Source: Alphaproteobacteria bacterium (GTDB taxonomy: Bacteria > Pseudomonadota > Alphaproteobacteria > UBA8366 > GCA-2717185). Taken from it: a DNA stretch of 64,000 nt. The stretch is taken from positions 1 through 64,000 of the forward strand of contig WLWY01000012.1 of NCBI GenBank assembly GCA_012103325.1. Reading direction: 5' to 3'. The notes below the pieces were generated by a model. That model made no database searches. It saw only the letters and a list, made by a program, of their open reading frames with translations, and had not been told where the DNA came from. This document shows, in pieces, positions 25,749 to 35,237 of the stretch. The number at the start of each line of letters is the position of its first letter. Position 1 is the first letter of the stretch. The position numbers and the translations under genes were made by a program.

Positions 25749-26528
25749 ATGAAGGTAACTGTCTGTGACTTTCCCGATGAGCGGGAGCGCAAGGAAGCAG
25801 CCTGGCAAACGCTGATCGCTTATCTGAGCGCGACGCCATCGGATATCGTCGTCCTGCCGGAGATGCCGTTCTGCTACTGGGTATTCGATGGCGATACAGT
25901 CGACCCAACGATATGGCGCGAAACCGTCGAAATCCATGACGCGATGATCGCGCGCATGGCGGAACTCTCTGCCCCGCTGGTTCTCAGCTCACGCCCCGTG
26001 GAACGCGACGGGCGACGGCTGAACGAGGCTTTCATCTGGTCGGCGGCGGAGGGCTATCAAGGCATTCGCTCCAAATGGTATCTGCCGGACGCACCCGATG
26101 GACGCGAGGCGCTGTGGTTCCATCAGGGCGATCGCAACTTCACTCCGTCTTCGGCTAGCGGCGTAAACATCGGCTTCCAGCTCTGTAGCGAAATGATGTA
26201 TCCGGAGCATGCGCGCGAAATCGGTTTGGCCAGCGGTCATCTTATCGCGCAGCCACGCGCGACCGGCGGCAACCGCCGTTGGCACATCGCAGCGGCCATG
26301 TCCGCGGCAACCTCCGGCGGTTTCGTCGCCTCCGCAAACCGCCGGTCCTTCGACCGGGACTGGTTCTCCGGCGGCAGTTGGATATTCGGCCCGGCCGCAG
26401 AGTTGCTCGCCGAAACGACGGACGCAGCACCCTTCGCGACCGCTGACATCGACACCCGCCAAGCCGACCGTGCGAAGAACGAATATCCCCGCGATATGCA
26501 TCGAACTTACGCCGGCAGGACGGTGTAA
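25749..26528 (+). CDS. Carbon-nitrogen hydrolase (nitrilase superfamily)
   Basis: A 259-residue nitrilase-superfamily enzyme with the Glu-Lys-Cys triad: Glu38 (VVLPEMPF), Lys109 (IRSKWYLP) and Cys146 (FQLCSEMMYPE). Members cleave amides, nitriles or carbamoyl groups in the cytoplasm. The ATG at 25749 was chosen because AAGGG lies seven bases before it; an ATG at 25743 is too close to that site. The TauD and enoyl-CoA hydratase genes follow at 18 and 16 bases, so the three form an operon. Substrate unknown, probably a small amide. Confidence 0.85.
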   Translation: MKVTVCDFPDERERKEAAWQTLIAYLSATPSDIVVLPEMPFCYWVFDGDTVDPTIWRETVEIHDAMIARMAELSAPLVLSSRPVERDGRRLNEAFIWSAAEGYQGIRSKWYLPDAPDGREALWFHQGDRNFTPSSASGVNIGFQLCSEMMYPEHAREIGLASGHLIAQPRATGGNRRWHIAAAMSAATSGGFVASANRRSFDRDWFSGGSWIFGPAAELLAETTDAAPFATADIDTRQADRAKNEYPRDMHRTYAGRTV

Positions 26529-26546
26529 CAGGAGTGTGCTAAAGAA

Positions 26547-27383
26547 ATGGCTATGCAGATCGAAGCATTGAGCGATGTCATGGCGGCGGCAGTGACCAGC
26601 GTCGACCTGAGTAGCTCTGTCACCCCTGACGTCGCCTCCGCGCTTTCGGACGCGGTAATCGATCATCTCGTCCTCTGTATCCGCGATCAGACCATGGCGC
26701 CGAAAGCCTTCGCACAGGCGTCACGCATCTTCGGACCACCGAAGCGGTTCGTTCTGCGCCGCGACCGGCTGGACGATGCGCCGGAAGTATCCATCGTCTC
26801 TAACCGGCCGCCGTCGCTCGAAGGCAAGCCGCTGGTTCAAGCGAAGCACTGGCATACCGACGATTCCTACTTCGCCGAGCCCGCGACCCTCACCCTGCTG
26901 CACGCCCAGACATTGCCTGACGCGGGCGGCGATACGGAGTTCATTAATTGCTATGCGGTTCTGGACACGATGCCTGCCGATATGCGCACGCGGATCGAAG
27001 GGCTGCGTGCCGTGCACAAATACAAAAGCCGCCGCAACATGTCCTGGGTCGCGAATCAGTCCCCCGAGGAAAAGGCCGAAACCCCGCCGGTCGATCACCC
27101 GCTGATCCGAACTCATCCGCAAAGCGGACGGCAGTCGCTTTACATCAACCCAAACCGGATCGACCATATTGTCGGCTGGAACGATGCGGACAGCGATGCG
27201 CTGCTCGACGCGCTGTACGACTTCGCCTTCCAGCCGCAATTTCAATACCGACACAAATGGCTGCCGGGCGATCTGGTCGTGTGGGACAATCGCTGTTTGA
27301 TGCATCGCGCGAATGACGAATACGACGTGAACCAGTTGCGCGTTATGCACCGCATCATGCTGGAAGGCGAAGCGCCGGTTTAA
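26547..27383 (+). CDS. TauD/TfdA-family Fe(II)/2-oxoglutarate dioxygenase
   Basis: A 278-residue dioxygenase that appears intact. Iron ligands are His103 and Asp105 (HWHTDDSYF) and His253 (CLMHRAND), and the 2-oxoglutarate Arg is near 265-269 (LRVMHRIML). The family hydroxylates carbon next to a hetero-group, using O2 and 2-oxoglutarate, as in taurine, 2,4-D and alkyl-sulfate catabolism. It is the middle gene of the nitrilase-TauD-hydratase operon. Substrate cannot be told. An internal ATG at 26553 is an alternative start. Confidence 0.9.
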   Translation: MAMQIEALSDVMAAAVTSVDLSSSVTPDVASALSDAVIDHLVLCIRDQTMAPKAFAQASRIFGPPKRFVLRRDRLDDAPEVSIVSNRPPSLEGKPLVQAKHWHTDDSYFAEPATLTLLHAQTLPDAGGDTEFINCYAVLDTMPADMRTRIEGLRAVHKYKSRRNMSWVANQSPEEKAETPPVDHPLIRTHPQSGRQSLYINPNRIDHIVGWNDADSDALLDALYDFAFQPQFQYRHKWLPGDLVVWDNRCLMHRANDEYDVNQLRVMHRIMLEGEAPV

Positions 27384-27399
27384 CGATGAGAGGCTTACC

Positions 27400-28287
27400 A
27401 TGAGCGACGACGACATTCTTTACGCGGTCGAGGACGAGATCGCGACCATCACGCTGAACCGCCCACAGGCGATGAACGCCCTGACGCCGTCCATGGAAGC
27501 GGATCTGCATGCGCTGCTGGACAAAGCGGACGCAGACCGCGCGGTCCGGGTCATTATCCTGACAGGCGCCGGCGCCGCCTTCAGTGCCGGTTACGATCAG
27601 GGTGCGGGCGAGTCGGGCCGCAAGAAAACCGACCCGACGGGACTGAGCATCGCCGAATTCATCGAGGTCTGGCAGCGGGGCGACGCGAAGAAAGCCGAAA
27701 AATGGGGCCATATGTGGAAGCTGGGCAAGCCGATCATCGCGGCCGTCAACGGCTGGGCGATGGGTGGCGGCTTCTGGTATCAGCTCGCCGCCGACATCAC
27801 CATCGCATCAGACAAGGCGGTGTTTTCGCAGCCCGAAGTCCGGCATATCTCCAACACGACCTTCCTGTTTACCGCGTTGTGCGGCTGGAAGGCGGCGAAC
27901 CGCTGGGCACTGACCGGCGATCACTTCGATGCCGAGGAAGCCTACCGGATCGGCATGGTCAATGAAGTCGTACCGCACGATGAACTCATGACACGGTCGC
28001 GGGCGCTGGCAGCGCGCATCGCCCTGGTGCCGGAACCCGCCGTCCGCATTAACAAGGCAATTGCGATGCAGGGGATGCAGGCGGCCGGTGTGAATTCGGC
28101 CCTGGCGCTCGAAGGCGCGCTCGGCGCGATGGCCCATTCCTCACACAACGAATATCGCGAAAAACTGTTCGAAACTCAACGCACCGATGGCACGCGGGCC
28201 TATCTGCAGATGCGCGACGGACCGTTCCAGCCCGAACCGATGGGCCCGCGTTCCGAAGCCGGCCGGGCCGCGAAGAAGAAGGCGTAA
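27400..28287 (+). CDS. Enoyl-CoA hydratase/isomerase family protein
   Basis: A 295-residue crotonase-fold protein with ITLNRPQAMNALTPSM at the start, the first oxyanion-hole block GAAFSAGYDQG, and the second (KPIIAAVNGWAMGGGFWYQLAADITIAS). The position of the usual first catalytic Glu is not obvious, so it may be a hydratase, isomerase or hydrolase of the superfamily. The C-terminus has a basic tail. It is the last gene of the operon that begins at 25749 (16 bases after the TauD gene). CoA-linked substrate unknown. Confidence 0.88.
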   Translation: MSDDDILYAVEDEIATITLNRPQAMNALTPSMEADLHALLDKADADRAVRVIILTGAGAAFSAGYDQGAGESGRKKTDPTGLSIAEFIEVWQRGDAKKAEKWGHMWKLGKPIIAAVNGWAMGGGFWYQLAADITIASDKAVFSQPEVRHISNTTFLFTALCGWKAANRWALTGDHFDAEEAYRIGMVNEVVPHDELMTRSRALAARIALVPEPAVRINKAIAMQGMQAAGVNSALALEGALGAMAHSSHNEYREKLFETQRTDGTRAYLQMRDGPFQPEPMGPRSEAGRAAKKKA

Positions 28288-28325
28288 TCGGCGGGAGCAA
28301 CAGCCGGTCCGATGCTGGAAGCGGA

Positions 28326-29183
28326 TCAGCGCATAGTTGTTTCTTGCAGCACGCGCAGAACATCGTTTGACGCATCTGTCCCCTTAAATCGATCGAAAAC
28401 AATTGGCAGCCAGTGCCGCTCGATATCCGATACCTCGGGGTGCATAATCCTCATGATCAAAATATATCTGTCTTGCCCACAGTTGTTCCAAGCTTCATGG
28501 CCAAAAGAATCATCGAACAATATGATTTCGCCCTCCCGCCAGTGCCGCACTTCGCCACCAACCATCAGACCAGAATCGCCCGTTGGAATCTCCATCGCCA
28601 AATGCAGCCGCAAGAACAAATTCGTAGCGCCACAATGATTGGGAAGCCGCACGCCTGGACGCATCATGGCAAAGAAAGACCGATGCAATGATTTGCTGCT
28701 CACAAAGGGTTCCAATAACGCACATAATTGGGGGAAGGAATCCCGGGCGTCCTGCGGAAATTCCATACTCTCGGTCACGACGTCGCGGTGCCGCCAATCC
28801 TTCATCGTGCCATGATAACCCGTATGACCATCGACATATCGATGCGGCGCCTTGGCTATCTGAAATTCCCGCTGCAAAGCAGCGAAATTCCGTACAAGTT
28901 CTTTCAGTTGGCGGCACGACGCCTCGGAAAAATCTTCAAACTCCCAGTAAGGTCTAGCCTTTAGCCCGCAAAATTTTCGAATATAAGGGTTTTGTGCTGT
29001 GCCATTCGGTTGGATCGGTTGGTCGATTGTGTATTGAATCTGCATCAGATTCGGCAGGGATATCACGTGTTCTTTTTCGATTTCCCTGACGATCGCAATA
29101 AACGTTTCCTCCGCCTTACGCGCAATATGCTGCCGTTCATCCTGGCTGATTGTTCGTTTTGAAGAGGAGGCTGCAGCGATCAA
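28326..29183 (-). CDS. Aspartyl/asparaginyl beta-hydroxylase (AspH/LpxO-type) family protein
   Basis: A 285-residue cupin-fold Fe(II)/2-oxoglutarate hydroxylase. The C-terminal half carries the family pattern: LPNHCGATNLFLRLHLAMEIP (first iron His), then MVGGEVRHWREGEIILFDDS, FGHEAWNN (second iron His) and a final RYILIMRIMHPE. Members hydroxylate Asp/Asn residues, small peptides or lipid A acyl chains. The N-terminal half (about 110 residues) has no recognisable domain. It stands alone, convergent with the hydratase gene at 27400. Codon usage is somewhat more AT-rich than its neighbours. About 200 bases without a gene precede it. Confidence 0.85.
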   Translation of the reverse strand: MIAAASSSKRTISQDERQHIARKAEETFIAIVREIEKEHVISLPNLMQIQYTIDQPIQPNGTAQNPYIRKFCGLKARPYWEFEDFSEASCRQLKELVRNFAALQREFQIAKAPHRYVDGHTGYHGTMKDWRHRDVVTESMEFPQDARDSFPQLCALLEPFVSSKSLHRSFFAMMRPGVRLPNHCGATNLFLRLHLAMEIPTGDSGLMVGGEVRHWREGEIILFDDSFGHEAWNNCGQDRYILIMRIMHPEVSDIERHWLPIVFDRFKGTDASNDVLRVLQETTMR

Positions 29184-29379
29184 CTATCTGTCTCACGAGT
29201 GACGATTTGCAATTACGCGCTCTGGATCGAAATTTTCCATCCATCAGGTTACAACGATTCGCCACCTATGCAATGTGCAGACTTCTTTTAAGCACGCTTG
29301 AAGCGACTTCGTTATGTCCGTCCGATGGGACCGCCCACCGAAGCCTGCCGTGCCGAAAAGGAGAAGGAGTGATCGGCGC

Positions 29380-29577
29380 CTATTTTTTGCGGACGCAGCT
29401 GTCCCAGAAATCGTACCAGACAAGGCCGAGGCAAAACACGACGATGACCCAAAACGGCAGGCCACCCCAGAAACCGGCAGCGCCGGACGAGATGCTCTCC
29501 GCCAGCCCAACGACGAAGACCATCAGAATAAGCGAGCCGATCAGCCCGGAGATGAGATCAATCCGCCGTTGCGACAT
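29380..29577 (-). CDS. Small two-span membrane protein
   Basis: A 65-residue protein with two hydrophobic segments (IDLISGLIGSLILMVFVVGL and FWGGLPFWVIVVFCLGLVWY) and a short charged tail. It overlaps the end of the amidase gene by 20 bases (29558-29577), with AAAGGA at a good distance from the ATG, so it is the last member of the TRAP-amidase operon. Its size and topology resemble small TRAP-operon-associated proteins, but the function is unknown. Confidence 0.65.
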   Translation of the reverse strand: MSQRRIDLISGLIGSLILMVFVVGLAESISSGAAGFWGGLPFWVIVVFCLGLVWYDFWDSCVRKK

Positions 29578-30910
29578 CGTCTGTCCTTTCATCCAAAAAC
29601 TTTAGCAGCCATCCCGCGGTCCGGCAGAGCCGGTCATCTTCTTCAAGACCTGCAACCAGTTGAACGCCGATCGGAAGGCCCCGGTCGCCCGTCAGCAACG
29701 GTAAGGTCACACATGGCAATCCGCAGAATGTCCACATCGCGCAAAAGATCGGATCGCCCGTCCGCGCCAACCCGGGCGGTGCCTCACCGGCAGCCGATGG
29801 TGTCAAAACGGCGTCGTAGTCGTTGAACAGTTCCGCGAAGAACGATTTCGCAGCCTTCATCGCATCCAAGGAATCGGCGTAGTCCGTGTCGCCAACCGCT
29901 TCGGCCTTCTGCAAGGTGTCCCGCATGCCCTCGCTGAGCAGATTCGGACTGTTTTCGAACTCATCAGCCAGATGCCGGCGCATTTCGTAGTGATGAATGA
30001 CCCGGTGGTGGTCAATGATATTGCCGAGCGAGTCCGGCAGGGCGAGGCTTTCGACCTGATCGCCCAGGGCCTCGCGCAGTTCGCCGAACCCGGCGCGCGC
30101 GTCGTCCGCCAATTGATCGTCGAACGGCAGATCGAACCAGAGGAAACGCGGCTCAACCGGCGCCTCGGCCCGGCAACCATCGAGAAGGACGGGCTTGGCC
30201 CGGGCATAGCTCGCCGCGTCGGCCGCGTCAAAACCGGTCATCGCGTCGACCAGCAGTGCTACATCTTCCAGGGACCGCCCGAAGCCGCCGATCTGGTCCA
30301 GGTTTTTTGCGGTCTGCAACACACCGGCACGGGAAATCATGCCCTGGCTGGGCTTCAAGCCAAACACGCCGCAGAACGCTGCCGGCCGAATAACCGAGCC
30401 GGCCGTCTGGCTGCCGACTGCCAGCGGCACCTGCCCCGCCGCGACCGCCGCCGCCGATCCGGAGGAAGAACCACCGGGTGTGTGGGCGGGGTTGTGCGGA
30501 TTGGTCGTCTTGCCCGGCGTCATGAAGGCGAATTCGGTGCTCACCGTCTTGCCCATGATCACCGCACCGGCTTCGCGCAGCTTGGCGACGACCGTCGAAT
30601 CCTTGTCCGGCTGATGCCCCTCATGGATCGGCGAACCGTAACCCGTCGGCATATCTGCCGTGTCGAGGATGTCCTTTATGCCGACAGGGATCCCATGCAA
30701 GGGCCCCATGGGGCGCCCGGCACGGCGCAGATCGTCCAACGCCTTCGCTTGCGCAAGCGCATGCGCTTCATCCAGATGTTTCCAGGCGTGAATGGCGCCA
30801 TCCGTCGCATCGATCTGGGTAAGGCAATCCTTCACCAGGTCTTCGGACGTCACTTCGCCAGCCCGGATTTTCGGCGCCAGTTCGGTGACGGTTTCCAAAT
30901 GCAGCGACAT
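29558..30910 (-). CDS. Amidase-signature family hydrolase
   Basis: A 450-residue amidase with Lys79 (PVGIKDILDT), the TPGGSSSGSAAA loop (145-156, cis-Ser about 148) and nucleophile Ser172 in GSQTAGSVIRPA. The arrangement is complete and the length normal. It starts 11 bases after the TRAP permease gene on the same strand, so the amide it cleaves is probably what the transporter imports, or a product of it. It differs in sequence from the amidase at 15203, which has a small partner protein. Substrate unknown. Confidence 0.9.
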   Translation of the reverse strand: MSLHLETVTELAPKIRAGEVTSEDLVKDCLTQIDATDGAIHAWKHLDEAHALAQAKALDDLRRAGRPMGPLHGIPVGIKDILDTADMPTGYGSPIHEGHQPDKDSTVVAKLREAGAVIMGKTVSTEFAFMTPGKTTNPHNPAHTPGGSSSGSAAAVAAGQVPLAVGSQTAGSVIRPAAFCGVFGLKPSQGMISRAGVLQTAKNLDQIGGFGRSLEDVALLVDAMTGFDAADAASYARAKPVLLDGCRAEAPVEPRFLWFDLPFDDQLADDARAGFGELREALGDQVESLALPDSLGNIIDHHRVIHHYEMRRHLADEFENSPNLLSEGMRDTLQKAEAVGDTDYADSLDAMKAAKSFFAELFNDYDAVLTPSAAGEAPPGLARTGDPIFCAMWTFCGLPCVTLPLLTGDRGLPIGVQLVAGLEEDDRLCRTAGWLLKFLDERTDDVATAD

Positions 30911-30920
30911 TCAAGTGCTC

Positions 30921-32288
30921 CTAGGGAACGTATTTGCCGAATAGAGCGTCCGGCAGCCACAGCGCAAGGCCCTGGAACTGATACATCAGCACCATGCAGA
31001 AGATAACGATAGCCAAATACGGCATGATGCCTCGGAAGATCTGCACCAGCTCGATCTGCGATTTCAACACCCCTTTCAGATAATAAGCGGACATCGCCAT
31101 AGGGGGTGTCAGAAAGGACGTTTGCAGGTTGAGCGCCACCAGCATCGCGAAGAAATACGGATTGACGCCGAACGTATCCAGCATGGGCAGGAAGATCGGC
31201 ACGAAGATGATCAGGATTTCGGACCATTCCAGCGGCCAGCCCAACAGAAAAATGATGACCTGTGCCAAGACCAGAAATTGCCACGGAGCCAGATCGAACG
31301 AGACGATCCAAGCCTCAATGACCGAATGGCCACCGAGATAGGAAAATACCGATGCGAAGGTCCAAGATCCCACGAAAAGCCAGCACACCATGGCTGTCGC
31401 CTTGGCACAGAGAAAGACGGAGTCCTTGACCTTGTCCCATGTCAGCGAGCGGTATAGGGCCGCTAGGACAACCGCGCCCAGCGCGCCCATGGCAGCGGCT
31501 TCCGCCGGCGTCGCCAACCCACCGAGGATCGAGCCCAGCACCAGCATGATCAAAACCGTCAGCGGCACAAAGGACGTCAGCAGATTTATGTAGATTTCGC
31601 GTTTCGGGGGAACGTCTTCATCCCTCGGCATCGGCGCCAGAGATGGGTCCATCTTTGCCCGGATAATAACGTAGACGATATAGAACCCGGCCAGCATGAA
31701 ACCCGGGATCACAGCCGCCGCATAGAGCCGCAGCGGCGACAATTCGGCAATCGCCGCATAGACGATCAGCATGATCGACGGCGGGATCAGAATGCCCAGC
31801 GTGCCGCCGGCACAGATCACGCCCGACGCAAACCTTTTGTCGTAATTCGCAGCCGCCATGGCCGGGAACGCCAGCAATCCCATTAACGTCACAACCGCGC
31901 CGACGATACCGCTTGCCGTGGAAAACACGGCACAGGTAATCAGCGCCGCAACCGCCATCGAGCCCGGCAGGTTGCGCGCCGCCTGACGCAAGGACGTGAA
32001 AAGGCGGAGGACGATGTTGGCGCGCTCCACCACATAGCCCATGAACAGGAACAGCGGGATGGCGACCAGCGTGTCGTTCTCCATCACCGAATAGGTGTTT
32101 TGGTTCAGCAGATAGAAGATCTGATTGTCGAAGAGATCGGCGAAAATCTCGATACGGTCGCCGTCGTAATAGGCGTAATAACCGAAGGCAACGCCCATCG
32201 CCAGCAGGGTGAAGGCGATGGGGAAGCCCAGCATCACCAGTACGATGAACAGCGACAGCATGAAGATGGCGACTTCGGGATTGGTCAT
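30921..32288 (-). CDS. dctM: TRAP transporter large permease (DctM-like)
   Basis: A 455-residue membrane protein with about twelve hydrophobic segments and the DctM features: an N-terminal IVLVMLGFPIAFTLLAMG, TLVAIPLFLFMGYVVERANI, and AGGTLGILIPPSIMLIVYA. It forms the sodium-coupled channel unit of a tripartite ATP-independent periplasmic transporter in the inner membrane. The start overlaps the small-permease stop by four bases (32285-32288). It is followed directly by the amidase, giving the operon order P-Q-M-amidase-membrane protein. Confidence 0.93.
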   Translation of the reverse strand: MTNPEVAIFMLSLFIVLVMLGFPIAFTLLAMGVAFGYYAYYDGDRIEIFADLFDNQIFYLLNQNTYSVMENDTLVAIPLFLFMGYVVERANIVLRLFTSLRQAARNLPGSMAVAALITCAVFSTASGIVGAVVTLMGLLAFPAMAAANYDKRFASGVICAGGTLGILIPPSIMLIVYAAIAELSPLRLYAAAVIPGFMLAGFYIVYVIIRAKMDPSLAPMPRDEDVPPKREIYINLLTSFVPLTVLIMLVLGSILGGLATPAEAAAMGALGAVVLAALYRSLTWDKVKDSVFLCAKATAMVCWLFVGSWTFASVFSYLGGHSVIEAWIVSFDLAPWQFLVLAQVIIFLLGWPLEWSEILIIFVPIFLPMLDTFGVNPYFFAMLVALNLQTSFLTPPMAMSAYYLKGVLKSQIELVQIFRGIMPYLAIVIFCMVLMYQFQGLALWLPDALFGKYVP

Positions 32289-32872
32289 CCTCGTGGCGCC
32301 TTCTTCAGATCGGGGTTGAGCTCTTCCGCCAGCAGATTTTCGGTTTCCTTGACGTCCTCATGACGCTGGGTCCACACACCGGTCTTCATCGCGACCAGGC
32401 AACGCATGCATTCCGAGATGCCTTGGATGATGAGCAGACCACCGGCTACGGGAATCAGAGTCTTGAAGAAATAGATCTGAATACGGGCCGGACTGTTCCA
32501 ACTGACTTCCTTGTAGCGCCAAGAGTCGGAGGCAATTTCGGCGCCATACCAAAACAACGCCAGCATGCCGGGAAAGAAAAACAAAAGGTACAAAACGAAA
32601 TCGATGCGTGCCTGCCAGCGTACCGGGATCAGCCGGTAAACGACGTCGGCGCGGACATGGCCATCCTGCGCCAGCGCGTAGGGTCCCGCCATCAAAAACA
32701 GCGCGCCATACATCTGCACCATCATGTCGAACACCCACACGGTGGGGGCGTTCAGGGCATAACGCACAAACACCTCGTACGACACCGACAGGGTCAGAAT
32801 GACAATGCACCAGGCGAAAGCGCGCCCGACCCAGGTACTGAAACTTTCGATCGCATGAATGCTGGACAGCAT
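32285..32872 (-). CDS. dctQ: TRAP transporter small permease (DctQ-like)
   Basis: A 195-residue protein with four membrane segments (about 15-35, 52-72, 91-112 and 135-157), matching the DctQ family. It supports the large permease in TRAP transporters. The ATG at 32872 follows GGAGACGGTCG; the longer frame upstream has no family similarity. The first segment SFSTWVGRAFAWCIVILTLS and VFDMMVQMYGALFLMAGPYA are typical. Coupled by overlap to the large permease. Confidence 0.88.
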   Translation of the reverse strand: MLSSIHAIESFSTWVGRAFAWCIVILTLSVSYEVFVRYALNAPTVWVFDMMVQMYGALFLMAGPYALAQDGHVRADVVYRLIPVRWQARIDFVLYLLFFFPGMLALFWYGAEIASDSWRYKEVSWNSPARIQIYFFKTLIPVAGGLLIIQGISECMRCLVAMKTGVWTQRHEDVKETENLLAEELNPDLKKAPRG

Positions 32873-32988
32873 CGACCGTCTCCGGCAGAAATTTTTCGCA
32901 GGAAAAGAACAGGGACAGTCCCAAGGACCATCCCTGTTCCGGAATTCGATCAATCAGTTATTGATCAAGTTTCCCAAACGTCTCCGGC

Positions 32989-34098
32989 TTAACCGAAGTG
33001 ATGCTTGTACGCCAAACCGTAATCCGGCTGGTTCAGCAGCAGATAGTTCATCACCTTCTTGGCATAGGATTTTTGCGACGCGATAACCTTAGCGAAGAAC
33101 GGGTCTTCGGCGGAAATCTGGTCGACGATGATGTCCCAGGCATTCAACTGATCCTGCATGACCGAATCCGGCGTGCGGTAGACATTCACGCCGCTCTTTT
33201 CCTTCAGGCTGATCAGATCGTCGGCATAACGCAGCGTGTTGTGCCAATAGAAGTTCGAGTTCTCGGCCTCCGACGCATATTTCAGGATCGCCTGATGCTC
33301 CGCCGGCAGGCGGTCATACGTCTTCTTGTTGAAGGTGATCTCGAACGCTTCCTGCGACTGATGGAAGGACGCCAGGTGATAATGCTTCGACACATCCTGC
33401 ATGCCGAAATCCTTGTCCGACGTCGGATTGTTGAACTCGGCCGCATCGATCAGCCCGGACTTCATTGCCGGCTGAATCTCACCGCCGGGAAGCTGCACAA
33501 CGGACATGCCCATTTCCTGCAGCACGTTCGCGGCCAGACCAACGGTACGGTACTTCAGCCCCTTCATCTGCGAGGAGTCCTTGATTTCCTCCTTGAACCA
33601 ACCCATCGGCTGTGCCGGCATCGGGCTGTTGAAGAAGCTGATCAGGTTCAGGCCCAGGCTGCCCATCAATTCGTTGAAGAGATCCATGCCGCCACCGTAG
33701 TGGATCCAACCTAAAAGCTCCTGCGCCGACCAGCCGAAACAGGGACCGGTGCCAAACAGGGACGCTGCCTTCGACTTGGAATACCAATAGGCCGGCACGT
33801 AATGCGCGCCATCGAGCACACCGCGATGCACGGCATCCTGCATTTGCGAGGTCTTGACGACCGAGTTCACCGACAGCAGATCGATCTTCAGGTCCTTGCC
33901 AGCCATGGCATGAACGCGGTCGACATAACTTTTTGCGTTCTCCAGAAAAATGCCGCCGCCCCAGGCTGCCTGTACCTTGAGGACTTTCGTTTTGGCGAGC
34001 GCGATATTCGGTGCGGCAATTGTGCCGGCGACCGCCGCAGTCCCTGCGAGACCGGCGCCTTTCAGAAACTTGCGCCGCGTAGATGTCGTTTTCGACAT
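32989..34098 (-). CDS. dctP: TRAP transporter substrate-binding protein (TakP/DctP-like), Tat signal
   Basis: A 369-residue periplasmic binding protein. It starts with a twin-arginine signal (STRRKFLKGAGLAGTAAVAG, predicted cleavage after about residue 35 near NIALA-KT). The mature part shows the DctP/TakP pattern, including VGLAANVLQEMGMSVVQLPG and AAEFNNPTSDKDFGMQDVSK. TakP relatives bind 2-oxo acids and other carboxylates. The ATG at 34098 is preceded by ACAGGAGG, an excellent Shine-Dalgarno. It heads the TRAP-amidase operon. The 260 bases upstream (34099-34359) probably contain its promoter, but I see no clear motif there. Confidence 0.9.
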   Translation of the reverse strand: MSKTTSTRRKFLKGAGLAGTAAVAGTIAAPNIALAKTKVLKVQAAWGGGIFLENAKSYVDRVHAMAGKDLKIDLLSVNSVVKTSQMQDAVHRGVLDGAHYVPAYWYSKSKAASLFGTGPCFGWSAQELLGWIHYGGGMDLFNELMGSLGLNLISFFNSPMPAQPMGWFKEEIKDSSQMKGLKYRTVGLAANVLQEMGMSVVQLPGGEIQPAMKSGLIDAAEFNNPTSDKDFGMQDVSKHYHLASFHQSQEAFEITFNKKTYDRLPAEHQAILKYASEAENSNFYWHNTLRYADDLISLKEKSGVNVYRTPDSVMQDQLNAWDIIVDQISAEDPFFAKVIASQKSYAKKVMNYLLLNQPDYGLAYKHHFG

Positions 34099-34359
34099 GT
34101 CTTCCTCCTGTATAGCGTTAGATTTTTTTGGCGTTCGATTAACGTGAAATTTCGAATGCGGGAACATTCATAAATTGCGCCTCCCCTGTTCCCAAAGCGG
34201 ACACTAGAACATGCGCAGAATAATTCAAGCCAGTTGCGTTCACACAAAAGTGTGAGACGGACACCCTTCATTCGTACACAGTTCGAGCAGTCGATTTAAC
34301 AAGGCCGTATACACACGTAAGCGGAATGTGACCACGCCTTTTACGGCATTTCGGGCACC

Positions 34360-35198
34360 CTAAACCGGCACATCACCCTTTAGCATAACCCGATAGAGAT
34401 AGCGGGTCTGGCTATGGTCATAGTCGCCATTGGCCTTATGCAAAAGGCAGCGATTGTCCCACATGACAAAATCGCCCTGCTGCCAGCGATGGCGATACTG
34501 GTATTTCTCCTGCGTCGCGTGTGCGAGCAGTTCGTCGAGCAGTTCCAGCGCGTCGCTTTCCGGCATCCCGTCGATTTCCTCGATCCGGATCGGATTGAGG
34601 AAATCGACGGGATGCCGCTCTCCGGGTGGGTTCGAACAAGGGGGTGTTTCACCGCGTCGGGCACCTTCTGCTTCGCTTCGTCCGTCAGCCCTATCAGCTT
34701 CCGCTCGCTGTGCTTACTTTGATAAACATGCGTGCCCTTGAGATCTGCGATCCGCTGCTTCGTCGCGGCCGATAATCCCTCATAGGCCCGCCGCAGGTTC
34801 ACATACTGCGTGTCACCGCCCTTTTCGGGCAGCTGGATCGCCAGCAGCACGGTCGCCTTTGGCGGTTCCGCGGCGTTGGAATGGTCGGTGTGGTATCCCG
34901 CCCCCGGAATGTAGCGTTTGCCGTCCGGGTAGCGGTCCTGGTTCGACAGGTAATGAATTTCCGGGCATTCCGGCAGCGCGAACTTCGAATTCTGCTGTAG
35001 AAACACGGTGCCGAAATTCTGCACACCGGCCAGAAGCTGGTTTGCCGTCAGCGACTGATCGCGGATCACCAGGACCGAGGCGTCGACAAAAGCCTGGTTC
35101 AGGCGCGCCCGCGTTTCGTCATCGAGCGGTCGCGACAGGTCGACGCCCCTCACCTCGGCGCCCGTATGTTCCGACAGTGGCGTAATCTCGCAGTTCAT
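34360..35198 (-). pseudogene. TauD/TfdA-family dioxygenase broken by a perfect inverted duplication
   Basis: The N-terminal frame encodes a normal TauD start, His103/Asp105 iron ligands (GYHTDHSNA) and reaches HPLVRTHPES. At that point relatives continue with a segment like GRKALYFNP. Here 20 bases (34597-34616) are instead the exact reverse complement of 34562-34581, which lies 15 bases further along the gene. The frame shifts by one and reads nonsense (GIPSISSIRSG). The correct C-terminus (NPIRIEEIDGMPES, WDNRCLLHKAN with the distal His, YLYRVMLKGDVPV) is intact in another frame down to 34360. It is the last gene of the 37613-34360 operon and is probably inactive. Confidence 0.85.
34561..34617. 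repeat. Perfect 21-bp inverted repeat inside the TauD pseudogene
   Basis: Bases 34561-34581 and 34597-34617 are exact reverse complements around a 15-nt spacer. The lower-coordinate arm encodes expected protein (EEIDGMP); the other replaces expected coding sequence and causes the frameshift. The pattern is that of a quasi-palindrome corrected to a perfect palindrome by template switching. Confidence 0.85.
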
Positions 35199-35237
35199 CT
35201 TTCCATCTTCATCTCGTTTGTACCGAGTTATTCTACG

